Notes: generated from the letters alone by a model not told the origin. Positions 1-6,899 are shown, counted from the stretch's first letter. The stretch is DNA of 9,367 bases from JAKZSU01 sp047517485 (GCA_047517485.1 JAKZSU010000007.1:1-9367); one strand, 5' to 3'. Numbers and translations: made by a program.

Positions 1-56
1 TAAACCTCCTCGAACTTCATCAATCTCAGTCCCTGTACCTGCTCCGTTCGACGCAT
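1..56 (-). CDS. Transposase, N-terminal 18 residues only (partial)
   Basis: The minus strand from 56 reads MRRTEQVQGLRLMKFEEV before the window ends, so the C-terminal part is missing. I recognise this opening as that of ISNCY-family DDE transposases, which typically continue into a helix-turn-helix domain. A strong Shine-Dalgarno sequence, GGAGGGAGG at 67-59, precedes the ATG by a short spacer and supports this start. A second ATG at 71 lies in another reading frame and gives no recognisable protein. The catalytic domain cannot be seen, so I cannot say whether the element is intact. The assignment rests on recalled family similarity over 18 residues. Confidence 0.55.
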   Translation of the reverse strand, partial: MRRTEQVQGLRLMKFEEV

Positions 57-86
57 CGCCTCCCTCCATGGCTTGGAAGCGTTCTA

Positions 87-121
87 AAACCGGACAGATC
101 ATCTGGTACATAAACCGGACA
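87..121. repeat. Two direct copies of AAACCGGACA in the IS end
   Basis: AAACCGGACA occurs at 87-96 and again at 112-121, a 25-bp period. Read on the minus strand these are TGTCCGGTTT copies, the outer one at the presumed tip of the element. The spacing is close to 2.5 helical turns. They are probable transposase-binding sites, which is inference from position and repetition. Confidence 0.5.
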
Positions 122-252
122 TATCGCGTGTTACCGACAAAGACACTGAATCGTATTGACAACTAGCCCTATGACCAACACCTTGTCGATCACATTTCTG
201 GCTGCGGATCGGTGGCTTTGGGCCAGAATTGAGCGAAATCCGGGATGTGTCC

Positions 253-260
253 GGGAGGGG
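253..260 (+). promoter_or_regulatory. Ribosome binding site that sets the peptidase start
   Basis: GGGAGGGG at 253-260 lies 9 nt before the ATG at 270. It is the only strong purine-rich site near the beginning of this reading frame. It favours the start at 270 over the TTG at 156 and the ATG at 171. The protein from 270 also begins directly with a good signal peptide. Confidence 0.65.
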
Positions 261-269
261 AGTGTTTGG

Positions 270-3242
270 ATGGACGTAAGGCGCGTGGGGGGCCGCGTAG
301 TGGTCGCGTGTTTGGCATGGGCGATAGCCATGCCCGCGTTCGCCAGTGATAAACCGCAGTATCCGACTTCGATCGAATCGTACAGCCGCATCGTCGCGGG
401 GGCGAAAATTATCCATATCGCCTTCCCGTCCGACAAGCCGATCGATGCTGCCGGCGCGGCGGTGGACTTCGACGCCGAACGGGTCGAACGGCGCAGTCTC
501 AAAGTCAAATCGGGCGAAACCCTGAGCGATATGCTGCACGCCGCCGGGGTCTCCCGGCGCGAGACGGCGTCGGTGGTCAAGGTTTTGCAGCGCCACGCCA
601 ATCTGCGCCGCCTCCAGGTCGGCCAGCAGATCACGTTGTATCTGATGCCACGTCCCCGCCCCGCGGTCGGCGCCGCGCTTATCGGTCTCGCGCTCGATCT
701 CGGCCGGCGCGGCGGCGCCGTCGTCTACAGCGATTTCAAAAAACGCTTTTCCGGCCAACGCCTGCCGCATGACGAAGCGATCGCGCTCCTCGAATCAGTG
801 GTGGTCGTCGAAAGCGGCGGCAAGCTTGACGGCGGCGCCGGTTTCGTCAATCGCGATCTGGTCCTTCGCAAAGGCGAAAATATCAACCGCCTGTTGATCA
901 ACAACGGCGCGACGACCCGCGACGGTCATCGAGCGGCGGAACTGCTGGCCAAGCAAGTCGATATGCGACGCATCCAGATCGGTCAGAAAGTCACCGTCAC
1001 GTTCGAAACCTTCGCCGACGGCAGACCGGCCCGGATGGCCGGGGTGGCGATGAAAGTTCCCGGCCGCGCGACCGCGATCGTCGGCCGCGGGGTCGATGGA
1101 AAATGGCGCATCGGTCCGGCCCATATCGGCAGCGCGACGGTTGCCGTTCACGAGGCACCAGCACTCACCGGCGAGGCGGTTCCCGATCTCGACGGCATTG
1201 TCGGCGAGACCAAACCCGACGCAACGCTGCCGGTGGTGGTCGCCGGCGCCGAGCGCGCGGCGCCGACCGAGAAGAGCGAGACCCGTATCGTCGAATTGCG
1301 CCGCGGCGACCGCCTGTTCGACCGCCTGCTGGAAGTCGGCGCGACGCGCAACGAAGCTCACCGCGCGGTCACCGACCTCGGCAAGGTGGTCAATCTTCGT
1401 CGCCTGCGCATCGGCGAGAAATTTCGCCTGACCTTCGCCATTCCAGCGGACGGCACGCGGCCGCAGCTGACCGGACTGTCGGTCACGACCAAGGCGAAAA
1501 ACCTGGTCGTTCTCGGCTGGCCGTTAGAGGGTTCGGGCCAGCTTGGCACCGCCGGCAAACGGATCGAAGTGGCACGGCAAACGGCGGTGGATACACCGGC
1601 GCCCGCCACGACACCGTCGGCCGCGACCGCGACGCCGGAAATCCTGTCGCACGACATTTTGCCGCTCTCGCGTGAGATTATCGTCCATGAGGTGGCGCGC
1701 GGCGACAATTTATTCACCGTGCTGCGCGGCGTTGGCGCGCCGGTCAAGGAGATCGATAAGGCGACCCGCGCTTTGCGGCGGCTCTATAACCCCAACCGGA
1801 TTGGCATCGGCCGGCGGATTATTGTCGATGTGGAACATACCGAGGCCGGGGTCACCCTCTCCGAGGTCACGATACAGACCGGACGGCATTCCGGTGTCGC
1901 GGCCAGTGCCGATGCGCGGGGCCAGTTCGTTGCGCGGAAAATGGGCAAGGACAGCTTTGCGCAAGCGGTGGCGAGAGCACAGGCGCAGACCGCGGCGCGA
2001 CTGGAAGCGGCGGAGAACGGCTCGCTGCCGACAGCGATCGCCGCCGTCGCCAAGCCGCCCAAGCGGATCGATGATCTGGCAAGCCGAATCAATGGCGATA
2101 CCGTCGCGAATTTGGACAATGGCGTCAGCACCACCGTGATTCTCAATCGCGGATCGACCCTGATGGAGGCTTTGGTCGGCACCGGCGGCAAGCGCTCCGA
2201 CGCCCACCAGGCGATCCAGTCGTTTCGTGAACTGTTCGATCCAAGACGTCTGCGGGCGGGACAGTCCGTGGCCGTGACATTGATCAACGCCGGTGACGAC
2301 GATGCCGACATCGGTAGCGTCAGCCTCACGCTCAGCGCCGATTCACGGCTCGACGTGGTGCGGCTCGAAGACGGGCGCTTCGTGTCGGGCTTCGTCGTAC
2401 GCGAACTGGTCCTCGATCATCGCCGGGTCGAGGGCACCATCCAATCGAGCCTCTATGACGCGGTCTTGGCGACCGGCGTGCCGCACGGCGTGCTGATGGA
2501 TTTGATCCGGGTATACAGCTTCGACATCGATTTCCAGCGCGACATTCAGCGCGGCGATCGCTTCGAGATCCTTTACGAAATGTTCGTCGACGATACCGGC
2601 GCCTCGGTCAAGCCCGGTGACATCCTGTTCGCGCGGATGATGGTATCGGACACCGACAAACCGCTTTATCGCTTCGAGACGGCGAACGGCCGGGTCGATT
2701 ATTTCGACGCCAACGGCAAGAGTTCGCGCAAGGCGCTGATGCGGACGCCGATCGACGGCGCCCGGCTATCCTCGCGTTTCGGTATGCGCAAGCATCCGAT
2801 ACTGCGCTACACGAAAATGCATAAGGGACTCGATTTCGCGGCGCCGCGGGGAACACCGATTTACGCCGCTGGCGACGGCGTCATCGAGCGGGCATCGCGC
2901 CACGGCGCTTACGGGAAATACATTCGGATTCGCCACAATTCCGAATATGCCACGGCCTACGCCCATATGAGCGGGTTCGCCAAGGGCATGTATCCCGGCA
3001 AGCGCGTCCAACAGGGCCAGACCATCGGCTACGTCGGCACCACCGGTCGTTCGACCGGGCCCCATTTGCACTACGAGGTGCTGCGCGGCCACCGGCAAGT
3101 CAACCCGTTGAGCGTCAAATTGCCGACGGGTGCGACGCTTACCACCGCGGATCTCGAGGGTTTCGCCAAGGCCCGGGATGCGGTGATCGCGCTCTATTCC
3201 GAACTGCCGAGCGTCACCCAGGTCGCCGACGCCGCCGAATAA
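270..3242 (+). CDS. Exported M23 (LytM-type) peptidoglycan endopeptidase with five LysM/OapA-like modules
   Basis: This 990-residue protein is a probable periplasmic zinc peptidase that cuts peptide cross-links in peptidoglycan. A Sec signal peptide (about 1-25, basic start, hydrophobic core, cleavage after AFA) is followed by five similar modules of 53-54 residues at about 74-126, 193-246, 338-390, 469-522 and 619-672. These resemble LysM or OapA-like wall-binding folds. Next comes a segment typical of the MepM/ShyA/Csd3 group (about 706-800, with SLYDAV, FDIDFQRDI and GDRFEILYE). The M23 domain spans about 829-950. Its zinc and catalytic residues are all present: H851 and D855 in HKGLD, H899 in YAHM, and H932 and H934 in HLH. 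The protein looks longer than usual for this group. The frame is open upstream to a TTG at 156, but the ribosome binding site and signal peptide favour 270. A TTGACA at 156-161 could be a -35 element, but I see no convincing -10. The gene stands alone, convergent with clpB. The exact bond cut and the cellular role (growth, division) cannot be read from the sequence. Confidence 0.9.
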   Translation: MDVRRVGGRVVVACLAWAIAMPAFASDKPQYPTSIESYSRIVAGAKIIHIAFPSDKPIDAAGAAVDFDAERVERRSLKVKSGETLSDMLHAAGVSRRETASVVKVLQRHANLRRLQVGQQITLYLMPRPRPAVGAALIGLALDLGRRGGAVVYSDFKKRFSGQRLPHDEAIALLESVVVVESGGKLDGGAGFVNRDLVLRKGENINRLLINNGATTRDGHRAAELLAKQVDMRRIQIGQKVTVTFETFADGRPARMAGVAMKVPGRATAIVGRGVDGKWRIGPAHIGSATVAVHEAPALTGEAVPDLDGIVGETKPDATLPVVVAGAERAAPTEKSETRIVELRRGDRLFDRLLEVGATRNEAHRAVTDLGKVVNLRRLRIGEKFRLTFAIPADGTRPQLTGLSVTTKAKNLVVLGWPLEGSGQLGTAGKRIEVARQTAVDTPAPATTPSAATATPEILSHDILPLSREIIVHEVARGDNLFTVLRGVGAPVKEIDKATRALRRLYNPNRIGIGRRIIVDVEHTEAGVTLSEVTIQTGRHSGVAASADARGQFVARKMGKDSFAQAVARAQAQTAARLEAAENGSLPTAIAAVAKPPKRIDDLASRINGDTVANLDNGVSTTVILNRGSTLMEALVGTGGKRSDAHQAIQSFRELFDPRRLRAGQSVAVTLINAGDDDADIGSVSLTLSADSRLDVVRLEDGRFVSGFVVRELVLDHRRVEGTIQSSLYDAVLATGVPHGVLMDLIRVYSFDIDFQRDIQRGDRFEILYEMFVDDTGASVKPGDILFARMMVSDTDKPLYRFETANGRVDYFDANGKSSRKALMRTPIDGARLSSRFGMRKHPILRYTKMHKGLDFAAPRGTPIYAAGDGVIERASRHGAYGKYIRIRHNSEYATAYAHMSGFAKGMYPGKRVQQGQTIGYVGTTGRSTGPHLHYEVLRGHRQVNPLSVKLPTGATLTTADLEGFAKARDAVIALYSELPSVTQVADAAE
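489..2285 (+). repeat. Five degenerate 53-54 residue modules within the peptidase gene
   Basis: The coding units lie at 489-648, 846-1007, 1281-1439, 1674-1835 and 2124-2285. Each follows the same pattern: a beta-like opening, RG or KxGE/D, L...L...G, an alanine-rich helix, then (N/D)xRR(L/I)xxGQ or IGxK, and a closing VTxTFE-like strand. Examples are NLRRLQVGQQITLY in unit 1, DMRRIQIGQKVTVTFE in unit 2 and NLRRLRIGEKFRLTF in unit 3. The DNA copies have diverged and are visible only at protein level, so the array is old rather than a recent tandem expansion. Linkers vary in length and are rich in alanine, proline and threonine, as in ATTPSAATATPE before unit 4. Confidence 0.75.
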
Positions 3243-3244
3243 TC

Positions 3245-3279
3245 CCAACCTGCAATGCGTGCAACTCAATGCGGGTTGG
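3245..3279. terminator. Hairpin between convergent genes, likely bidirectional terminator
   Basis: CCAACCTGCA at 3245-3254 pairs with TGCGGGTTGG at 3270-3279 to give a 10-bp stem with one G-U wobble and a 15-nt loop. It begins 3 nt after the peptidase stop and lies 46 nt beyond the clpB stop, where a shared terminator for convergent genes is expected. No strong T-run follows in either direction. On the minus strand the stem is followed by GATTATTC, which is only mildly U-rich, so efficiency is uncertain. Confidence 0.5.
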
Positions 3280-3325
3280 CAGGCGCCACGCAAGCTTGCT
3301 CATCGCAGGTCGGCATAAGACGCGG

Positions 3326-5920
3326 TTATGCGGCCTCGCGCCGGTCGCCGTTTATTTCCAACGCGCCGTTCGCGGCGCTGACGGTGACGGTCTCGCCGTC
3401 CTTGACCGTTCCGTCGAGGATCAAGGTGGCGAGCGGGTTCTGTAAACTGCGTTGAATCACCCGTTTGAGCGGTCGCGCGCCGTAAACCGGATCGTAGCCC
3501 GCGTCCGCCAGCCAGGTGAGGGCGGCGGTATCGAGATCGATCTCGATGTCGCGATCGGCCAGTAAGGCGCGCAGCTGCGCCAGCTGGATCTCGACGATGC
3601 CGCCGATCTGGTCGCGGCTCAAACGGTGGAACAACACGATCTCGTCGAGCCGATTGAGAAATTCGGGCCGGAACGCGGCGCGAACCTCCTCCATGATCTG
3701 ATCGCGCGCGGCGTCGACATCGACACCGTCCGCGAGCGCGGCTAGGGTCTCGCTGCCCAAATTCGAAGTCAGTACGATTAAGGTGTTCTTGAAATCGATG
3801 GTGCGGCCCTGGCCGTCGGTCAGCCGGCCGTCGTCGAGCACCTGTAGCAGGACGTTGAATACGTCGGGATGGGCCTTCTCGATCTCGTCGAACAGGATGA
3901 CCTGATACGGCCGCCGTCGCACCGCCTCGGAAAGCGCGCCGCCCTCGTCATAGCCGACATAGCCTGGCGGCGCGCCGATCAGCCGGGCCACCGAGTGCCT
4001 TTCCATATATTCCGACATGTCGACCCGCAATAGGGCGCTGTCATCGTCGAAGAGAAATGCCGCCAAGGCCTTGGTCAGTTCGGTTTTGCCGACCCCGGTG
4101 GGCCCGAGGAACAGGAAAGAGCCGATCGGACGATTGGGGTCCTGCAGACCCGCGCGGGCACGCCGCACGGCGTTGGCGACCGCATCGATCGCTTCGTCCT
4201 GGCCGACCACACGGCGATGCAACGCCGCCTCCATGTGCAGCAGTTTGTCGCGCTCGCCTTCCATCATGCGATCGACGGGAATGCCGGTGGCGCGCGAGAT
4301 TACGCTGGCGATATCGTCGGCGGTCACGTCCTCGCTCACCATCAGCGCCTTACCGTCACCATCGTGGCCGCCCGCGAGCATCGCCTCGAGTTCGGGAATG
4401 ACCCCGTGCGAGAGCTCACCGGCGCGCGCGAAATCGCCGAGGCGCGTTACCTGTTCGAGTTCGATCCGCGCGGCCTCGAGCCGCTCCTTGACGTCCTGCG
4501 CGCCATGCAGCTGGTCCTTCTCGGCCTGCCATTTAGCAGCCAGTCCGGAGGCCTCGCTTTCGAGATCGCCGAGTTCGGATTCGAGCCTGTCGAGCCGTTC
4601 GCGCGATGCCGGGTCGGTTTCCTTACGCAGCGCCTCGCGCTCGATCTTGAGCTGCACCAGGCGGCGGTCGAGTTCGTCGAGCTCCTCCGGCTTGCTGTCG
4701 ACCTCCATCCGCTTGCGGCTCGCCGCCTCGTCGATCAAATCGATCGCCTTGTCGGGCAGGAACCGGTCGGTGATATAGCGGTTCGACATCGTCGCCGCGG
4801 CCACGATCGCGGCATCGGTGACGTCGACCCCGTGATGGAGTTCATATTTCTCCTTCAGGCCGCGCAGGATCGAAATCGTATCCTCGACCGACGGCTCGGC
4901 CACCAGCACCGACTGGAAGCGCCGCGCCAGCGCCGCGTCCTTCTCGATATGCTTGCGATATTCATCGAGCGTGGTCGCGCCGACACAGTGCAACTCGCCG
5001 CGCGCCAGCGCCGGCTTGAGCAGGTTGGACGCATCCATCGATCCTTCGGCGGCGCCGGCACCGACCAGGGTATGCAGCTCGTCGATGAACAGGACGACAT
5101 CGCCCTCGGCCGCGGTCACTTCGGTCAGCACCGCCTTCAGGCGCTCCTCGAATTCGCCGCGGAATTTCGCACCGGCTATCAACGCGCCGAGATCGAGCGA
5201 GAGCAATTGTTTGTCGCGTAACGATTCCGGCACATCGCCGACGACGATCCGGTTGGCAAGACCTTCGACGATCGCGGTCTTGCCGACTCCCGGCTCGCCG
5301 ATCAACACCGGGTTGTTCTTGGTACGGCGCGACAGGACCTGGATGGTGCGGCGAATTTCCTCGTCGCGACCGATAACCGGATCGAGCTTGCCTTGACGGG
5401 CCATTTCGGTGAGGTCGCTGGCATAGCGTTTCAGCGCGTCATAGCCGTCCTCGGCGGCGGCGGAATCCGCCGTGCGGCCTTTGCGTATCTCGTTGATCGC
5501 GGTGTTGAGTCCTTGCGCGGTCAGGCCCGCGTCGCCGAGTATCTTCGCCGTTTTGGACGATTTGGCGAGCAGCATCGCGAGCAGCAAACGCTCGGCGGTG
5601 ACGAACCGGTCCCCCGCCTGTTCGGCGACCTTTTCCGCCTGTTCGAACAGCTGCGCGGTCTCTGGCGCGATATAGAGTTGCCCGGCACCGTCGCCCTCGA
5701 CACGCGGCAACGCCGCCAGCGCCGCCTCTACGCGCTCCAAGGCCTCCTCCGGACGGCCTCCGGCGGCACGAATCAAGTTAGCCGCCAGACCGTCTCTGTC
5801 GTCCAAAAGCTCTTTAAGAAGATGCTCGGGGGTAAACTGCTGGTGCCCGGCGGCAACGGCGCGCGATTGGGCCGATTGCACGAAACCGCGGCTCCGCTCC
5901 GTGTAACGTTCGAAATTCAT
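3326..5920 (-). CDS. clpB: ClpB ATP-dependent protein disaggregase
   Basis: ClpB is a cytoplasmic hexameric AAA+ chaperone of the Hsp100 class that pulls proteins out of aggregates together with DnaK/DnaJ/GrpE. Counting from the ATG at 5920, the 864 residues show the expected order. An N-terminal repeat domain (about 1-145) is followed by the first ATPase domain with Walker A GEPGVGKT (208-215), pore loop GAKFRGEFEER (250-260) and Walker B VVLFIDE (275-281). The charged coiled-coil middle domain (about 405-525) comes next, and it separates ClpB from ClpA and ClpC-like relatives. The second ATPase domain has GPTGVGKT (606-613), pore loop GYVGYDEGG (653-661), VILFDEIEKAH (674-684) and sensor-2 GARPLKR (814-820). 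Length and motifs are normal and complete. The first pore loop has Phe where Escherichia coli has Tyr, a conservative change. The frame also allows a TTG at 5923, but the ATG at 5920 gives the usual MNFERYTERSRGF start and better spacing to GGGAG (5931-5927). Expression is probably heat-induced through the promoter at 6034-6007. Confidence 0.97.
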   Translation of the reverse strand: MNFERYTERSRGFVQSAQSRAVAAGHQQFTPEHLLKELLDDRDGLAANLIRAAGGRPEEALERVEAALAALPRVEGDGAGQLYIAPETAQLFEQAEKVAEQAGDRFVTAERLLLAMLLAKSSKTAKILGDAGLTAQGLNTAINEIRKGRTADSAAAEDGYDALKRYASDLTEMARQGKLDPVIGRDEEIRRTIQVLSRRTKNNPVLIGEPGVGKTAIVEGLANRIVVGDVPESLRDKQLLSLDLGALIAGAKFRGEFEERLKAVLTEVTAAEGDVVLFIDELHTLVGAGAAEGSMDASNLLKPALARGELHCVGATTLDEYRKHIEKDAALARRFQSVLVAEPSVEDTISILRGLKEKYELHHGVDVTDAAIVAAATMSNRYITDRFLPDKAIDLIDEAASRKRMEVDSKPEELDELDRRLVQLKIEREALRKETDPASRERLDRLESELGDLESEASGLAAKWQAEKDQLHGAQDVKERLEAARIELEQVTRLGDFARAGELSHGVIPELEAMLAGGHDGDGKALMVSEDVTADDIASVISRATGIPVDRMMEGERDKLLHMEAALHRRVVGQDEAIDAVANAVRRARAGLQDPNRPIGSFLFLGPTGVGKTELTKALAAFLFDDDSALLRVDMSEYMERHSVARLIGAPPGYVGYDEGGALSEAVRRRPYQVILFDEIEKAHPDVFNVLLQVLDDGRLTDGQGRTIDFKNTLIVLTSNLGSETLAALADGVDVDAARDQIMEEVRAAFRPEFLNRLDEIVLFHRLSRDQIGGIVEIQLAQLRALLADRDIEIDLDTAALTWLADAGYDPVYGARPLKRVIQRSLQNPLATLILDGTVKDGETVTVSAANGALEINGDRREAA

Positions 5921-5926
5921 CAATTA

Positions 5927-5931
5927 CTCCC
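5927..5931 (-). promoter_or_regulatory. Ribosome binding site of clpB
   Basis: GGGAG on the minus strand (5931-5927) is followed by a 6-nt spacer, TAATTG, and then the ATG at 5920. The TTG at 5923 would leave only 3 nt, so this site decides in favour of the ATG. Confidence 0.6.
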
Positions 5932-6006
5932 AGATGACGCATGCGGTTCCTCGGGTCGACGGGCGCAGGAACTGATATGTCCTATCCGGCCGCCGATGCC
6001 GACGTC

Positions 6007-6034
6007 ATATAGTGTTGCATATGTGCAACACAAG
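6007..6034 (-). promoter_or_regulatory. RpoH (sigma-32) type heat-shock promoter of clpB
   Basis: Read on the minus strand, CTTG (6034-6031) is followed by exactly 17 nt and then ACTATAT (6013-6007). The alphaproteobacterial RpoH consensus as I recall it is CTTG-N17/18-CYTATNT. The match is complete at -35 and 6 of 7 at -10, where only the first C is replaced by A. Transcription would begin near 6000, leaving a leader of about 80 nt before the clpB ATG. clpB is a classical RpoH target, so position and motif agree. No CIRCE element (TTAGCACTC-N9-GAGTGCTAA) is present, so there is no sign of HrcA control. Confidence 0.65.
6012..6031. repeat. Inverted repeat GTGTTGCA-TATG-TGCAACAC filling the clpB promoter spacer
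   Basis: Perfect 8-bp arms (6012-6019 and 6024-6031) flank a 4-nt centre. The repeat fits almost exactly between the -35 and -10 elements, touching the edge of both. A symmetric site there would normally be an operator for a dimeric repressor. It is not followed by a T-run on either strand, so a terminator role is unlikely. I do not recognise the binding protein. Confidence 0.6.
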
Positions 6035-6042
6035 GGAGTGCG

Positions 6043-6071
6043 CAAAATACCCAGCCCGGGCCTACGCGGGC
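6043..6071 (-). terminator. Weak terminator candidate after the DUF4167 gene
   Basis: On the minus strand GCCCG (6071-6067) can pair with CGGGC (6058-6054) around an 8-nt loop. TGGGTATTTT follows directly, with four consecutive T. The stem is short but pure GC. It would separate DUF4167 transcripts from clpB, which fits clpB having its own promoter. The support is modest. Confidence 0.3.
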
Positions 6072-6087
6072 GCCGTATTTCGCCGCT

Positions 6088-6672
6088 TCAGGCGTTGGCG
6101 CTGCTCGCCGAATCCTTGGTGTCGTCGCCATCCGCCGCGCCCGACGCCTCGGGTGCCGTCTTCTCGGCCTTCGCGTCTTTCACCGGCGCCTTGGCGTCGG
6201 CGCTCTCGGCCACTTCGGGTGCGCGCCGTCCGCGACCACGACCGCGGCCGTTCGGTTTGGGCTCTCTAACCTCCGGCGCTTCGTTTCGCGGTTGCACCGG
6301 CTGCGCCGGCTGCGCCTCGTTCCGTGGCTGGCCCTCGACCCGCGGCTGGGCGGCTTGCCCATCGGTCCGCGGTTGCCCGTCGCCGCCATTGGGCCGGACC
6401 TGCGCATTGGCCTCCGCGGCGGCGGCCGAGTTCGCATTGATGATGCGTTGATAATGCTCCGCGTGCTGATAATAGTTTTCCGCGGCGACTCGGTTGCCCA
6501 TCGATACGGCGTCGCGTGCCAAAGCTTGATAGCGGTCCTGCACTTGGCTCGCGGTGCCCTTGATTTTTACGTCGGGACCGTTGCTGTCGTAGTTCGACGA
6601 CATGCCATGCTGGTGTCGACGCCCGTTCGACCTGCTGCCACGGTGCCGCTTGGAGTTCTGACCTTGTCTCAT
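6088..6672 (-). CDS. DUF4167 domain protein with basic N-terminus and disordered tail
   Basis: This 194-residue protein has no established function that I know of. Residues 1-22 are very basic and polar (RQGQNSKRHRGSRSNGRRH). They are followed by the conserved DUF4167 core at about 28-80, recognisable by SNGPDVKIKGTASQV, RYQALARDA and AAENYYQHAEHYQRII. The rest (about 85-194) is low-complexity. A Q/P/R/N-rich stretch repeats QPR-type units, then comes an RGRGRGRR patch (143-150), and the end is acidic and alanine-rich. No signal peptide or membrane segment is visible, so it is probably cytoplasmic. The basic ends and RG patch suggest nucleic-acid, perhaps RNA, binding, which is inference only. 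The gene lies between prmC and clpB, a position I recall as usual for this family. The ATG at 6672 has only a weak upstream GGAA as ribosome binding site, but the protein start MRQGQNSKRHRG matches family members. Confidence 0.88.
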   Translation of the reverse strand: MRQGQNSKRHRGSRSNGRRHQHGMSSNYDSNGPDVKIKGTASQVQDRYQALARDAVSMGNRVAAENYYQHAEHYQRIINANSAAAAEANAQVRPNGGDGQPRTDGQAAQPRVEGQPRNEAQPAQPVQPRNEAPEVREPKPNGRGRGRGRRAPEVAESADAKAPVKDAKAEKTAPEASGAADGDDTKDSASSANA

Positions 6673-6801
6673 GAGTTCCAGTCGATGTCTAAATGAATGG
6701 GTGTGTTCTGCTGAGTCGCTACGCGCTTAAAATAACGCCCATGCCCAAGCACAAGAACTTGGCGAATGCGATCCAAACAGTTCACTGATGAAGATTTTGC
6801 A

Positions 6802-6826
6802 CTTTGCGCCGTCCAACGACGCAAAG
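6802..6826. other. Hairpin-forming inverted repeat in the prmC-DUF4167 gap
   Basis: CTTTGCG (6802-6808) and CGCAAAG (6820-6826) form a perfect 7-bp stem with an 11-nt loop. An alternative fold pairs CTTTG...CAAAG plus CGTC...GACG around a CAAC loop with a 3-nt bulge. It lies about 75 nt beyond the prmC stop. No T-run follows on either strand, so it is not a textbook intrinsic terminator. It may stabilise the prmC mRNA 3' end or mark a small RNA. The surrounding gap (6673-6899) is more AT-rich than the genes, holds no convincing open frame, and shows no promoter for the DUF4167 gene that I would defend. Confidence 0.35.
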
Positions 6827-6899
6827 AATTTGCTCTTCCGAATTAAGACTAGCGCGTGCCCCACTGATTTCCAAGCCCCTTGTTGGGTTTTTCTTCGAT

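Larger units (their letters stand above)
1..121 (-). mobile_element. 5' end of an insertion sequence (ISNCY-like), cut by the window edge
   Basis: The left edge looks like the transposase-proximal end of an insertion sequence read on the minus strand. Two things support this. A transposase start with a strong ribosome binding site lies at 56, and between it and the chromosome there is a non-coding end of about 65 bp with a repeated motif. Read on the minus strand the outer end begins TGTCCGGTTTA (121 downward), and the same TGTCCGGTTT recurs 25 bp further in. Ends of this kind, with TG at the tip and internal copies of the tip motif that could bind transposase, are common in insertion sequences. 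The outer boundary at 121 is inferred from the repeat. The other end and any target duplication are outside the window. Confidence 0.55.

Noticed and set aside
156..269. N-terminal extension of the M23 peptidase to the TTG at 156 or ATG at 171
   Set aside because: It would put 33-38 residues before a good signal peptide, and the only strong ribosome binding site is just upstream of 270.
3255..3455. Small plus-strand open frame of 66 codons in the convergent gap
   Set aside because: Most of it is antisense to the clpB 3' end, and it starts within the terminator hairpin without a ribosome binding site.
4217..5221. Plus-strand open frame of 334 codons inside clpB
   Set aside because: It is antisense to the highly conserved clpB coding sequence, with no ribosome binding site or recognisable domain.
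5924..6087. HrcA/CIRCE control of clpB
   Set aside because: The TTAGCACTC-N9-GAGTGCTAA element is absent; the inverted repeat present has different arms and spacing.
5393..6451. Plus-strand open frame of 352 codons opposite the clpB 5' end and DUF4167
   Set aside because: It lies antisense to two recognised genes and across the clpB promoter, its product is compositionally odd and unrecognised, and long antisense frames are expected in GC-rich DNA.
6873..6897. Terminator-like hairpin AAGCCC/GGGTTT followed by a T-rich run on the plus strand
   Set aside because: It has the right form only for plus-strand transcription, where there is no upstream gene. On the minus strand, where prmC is transcribed, no U-run follows.
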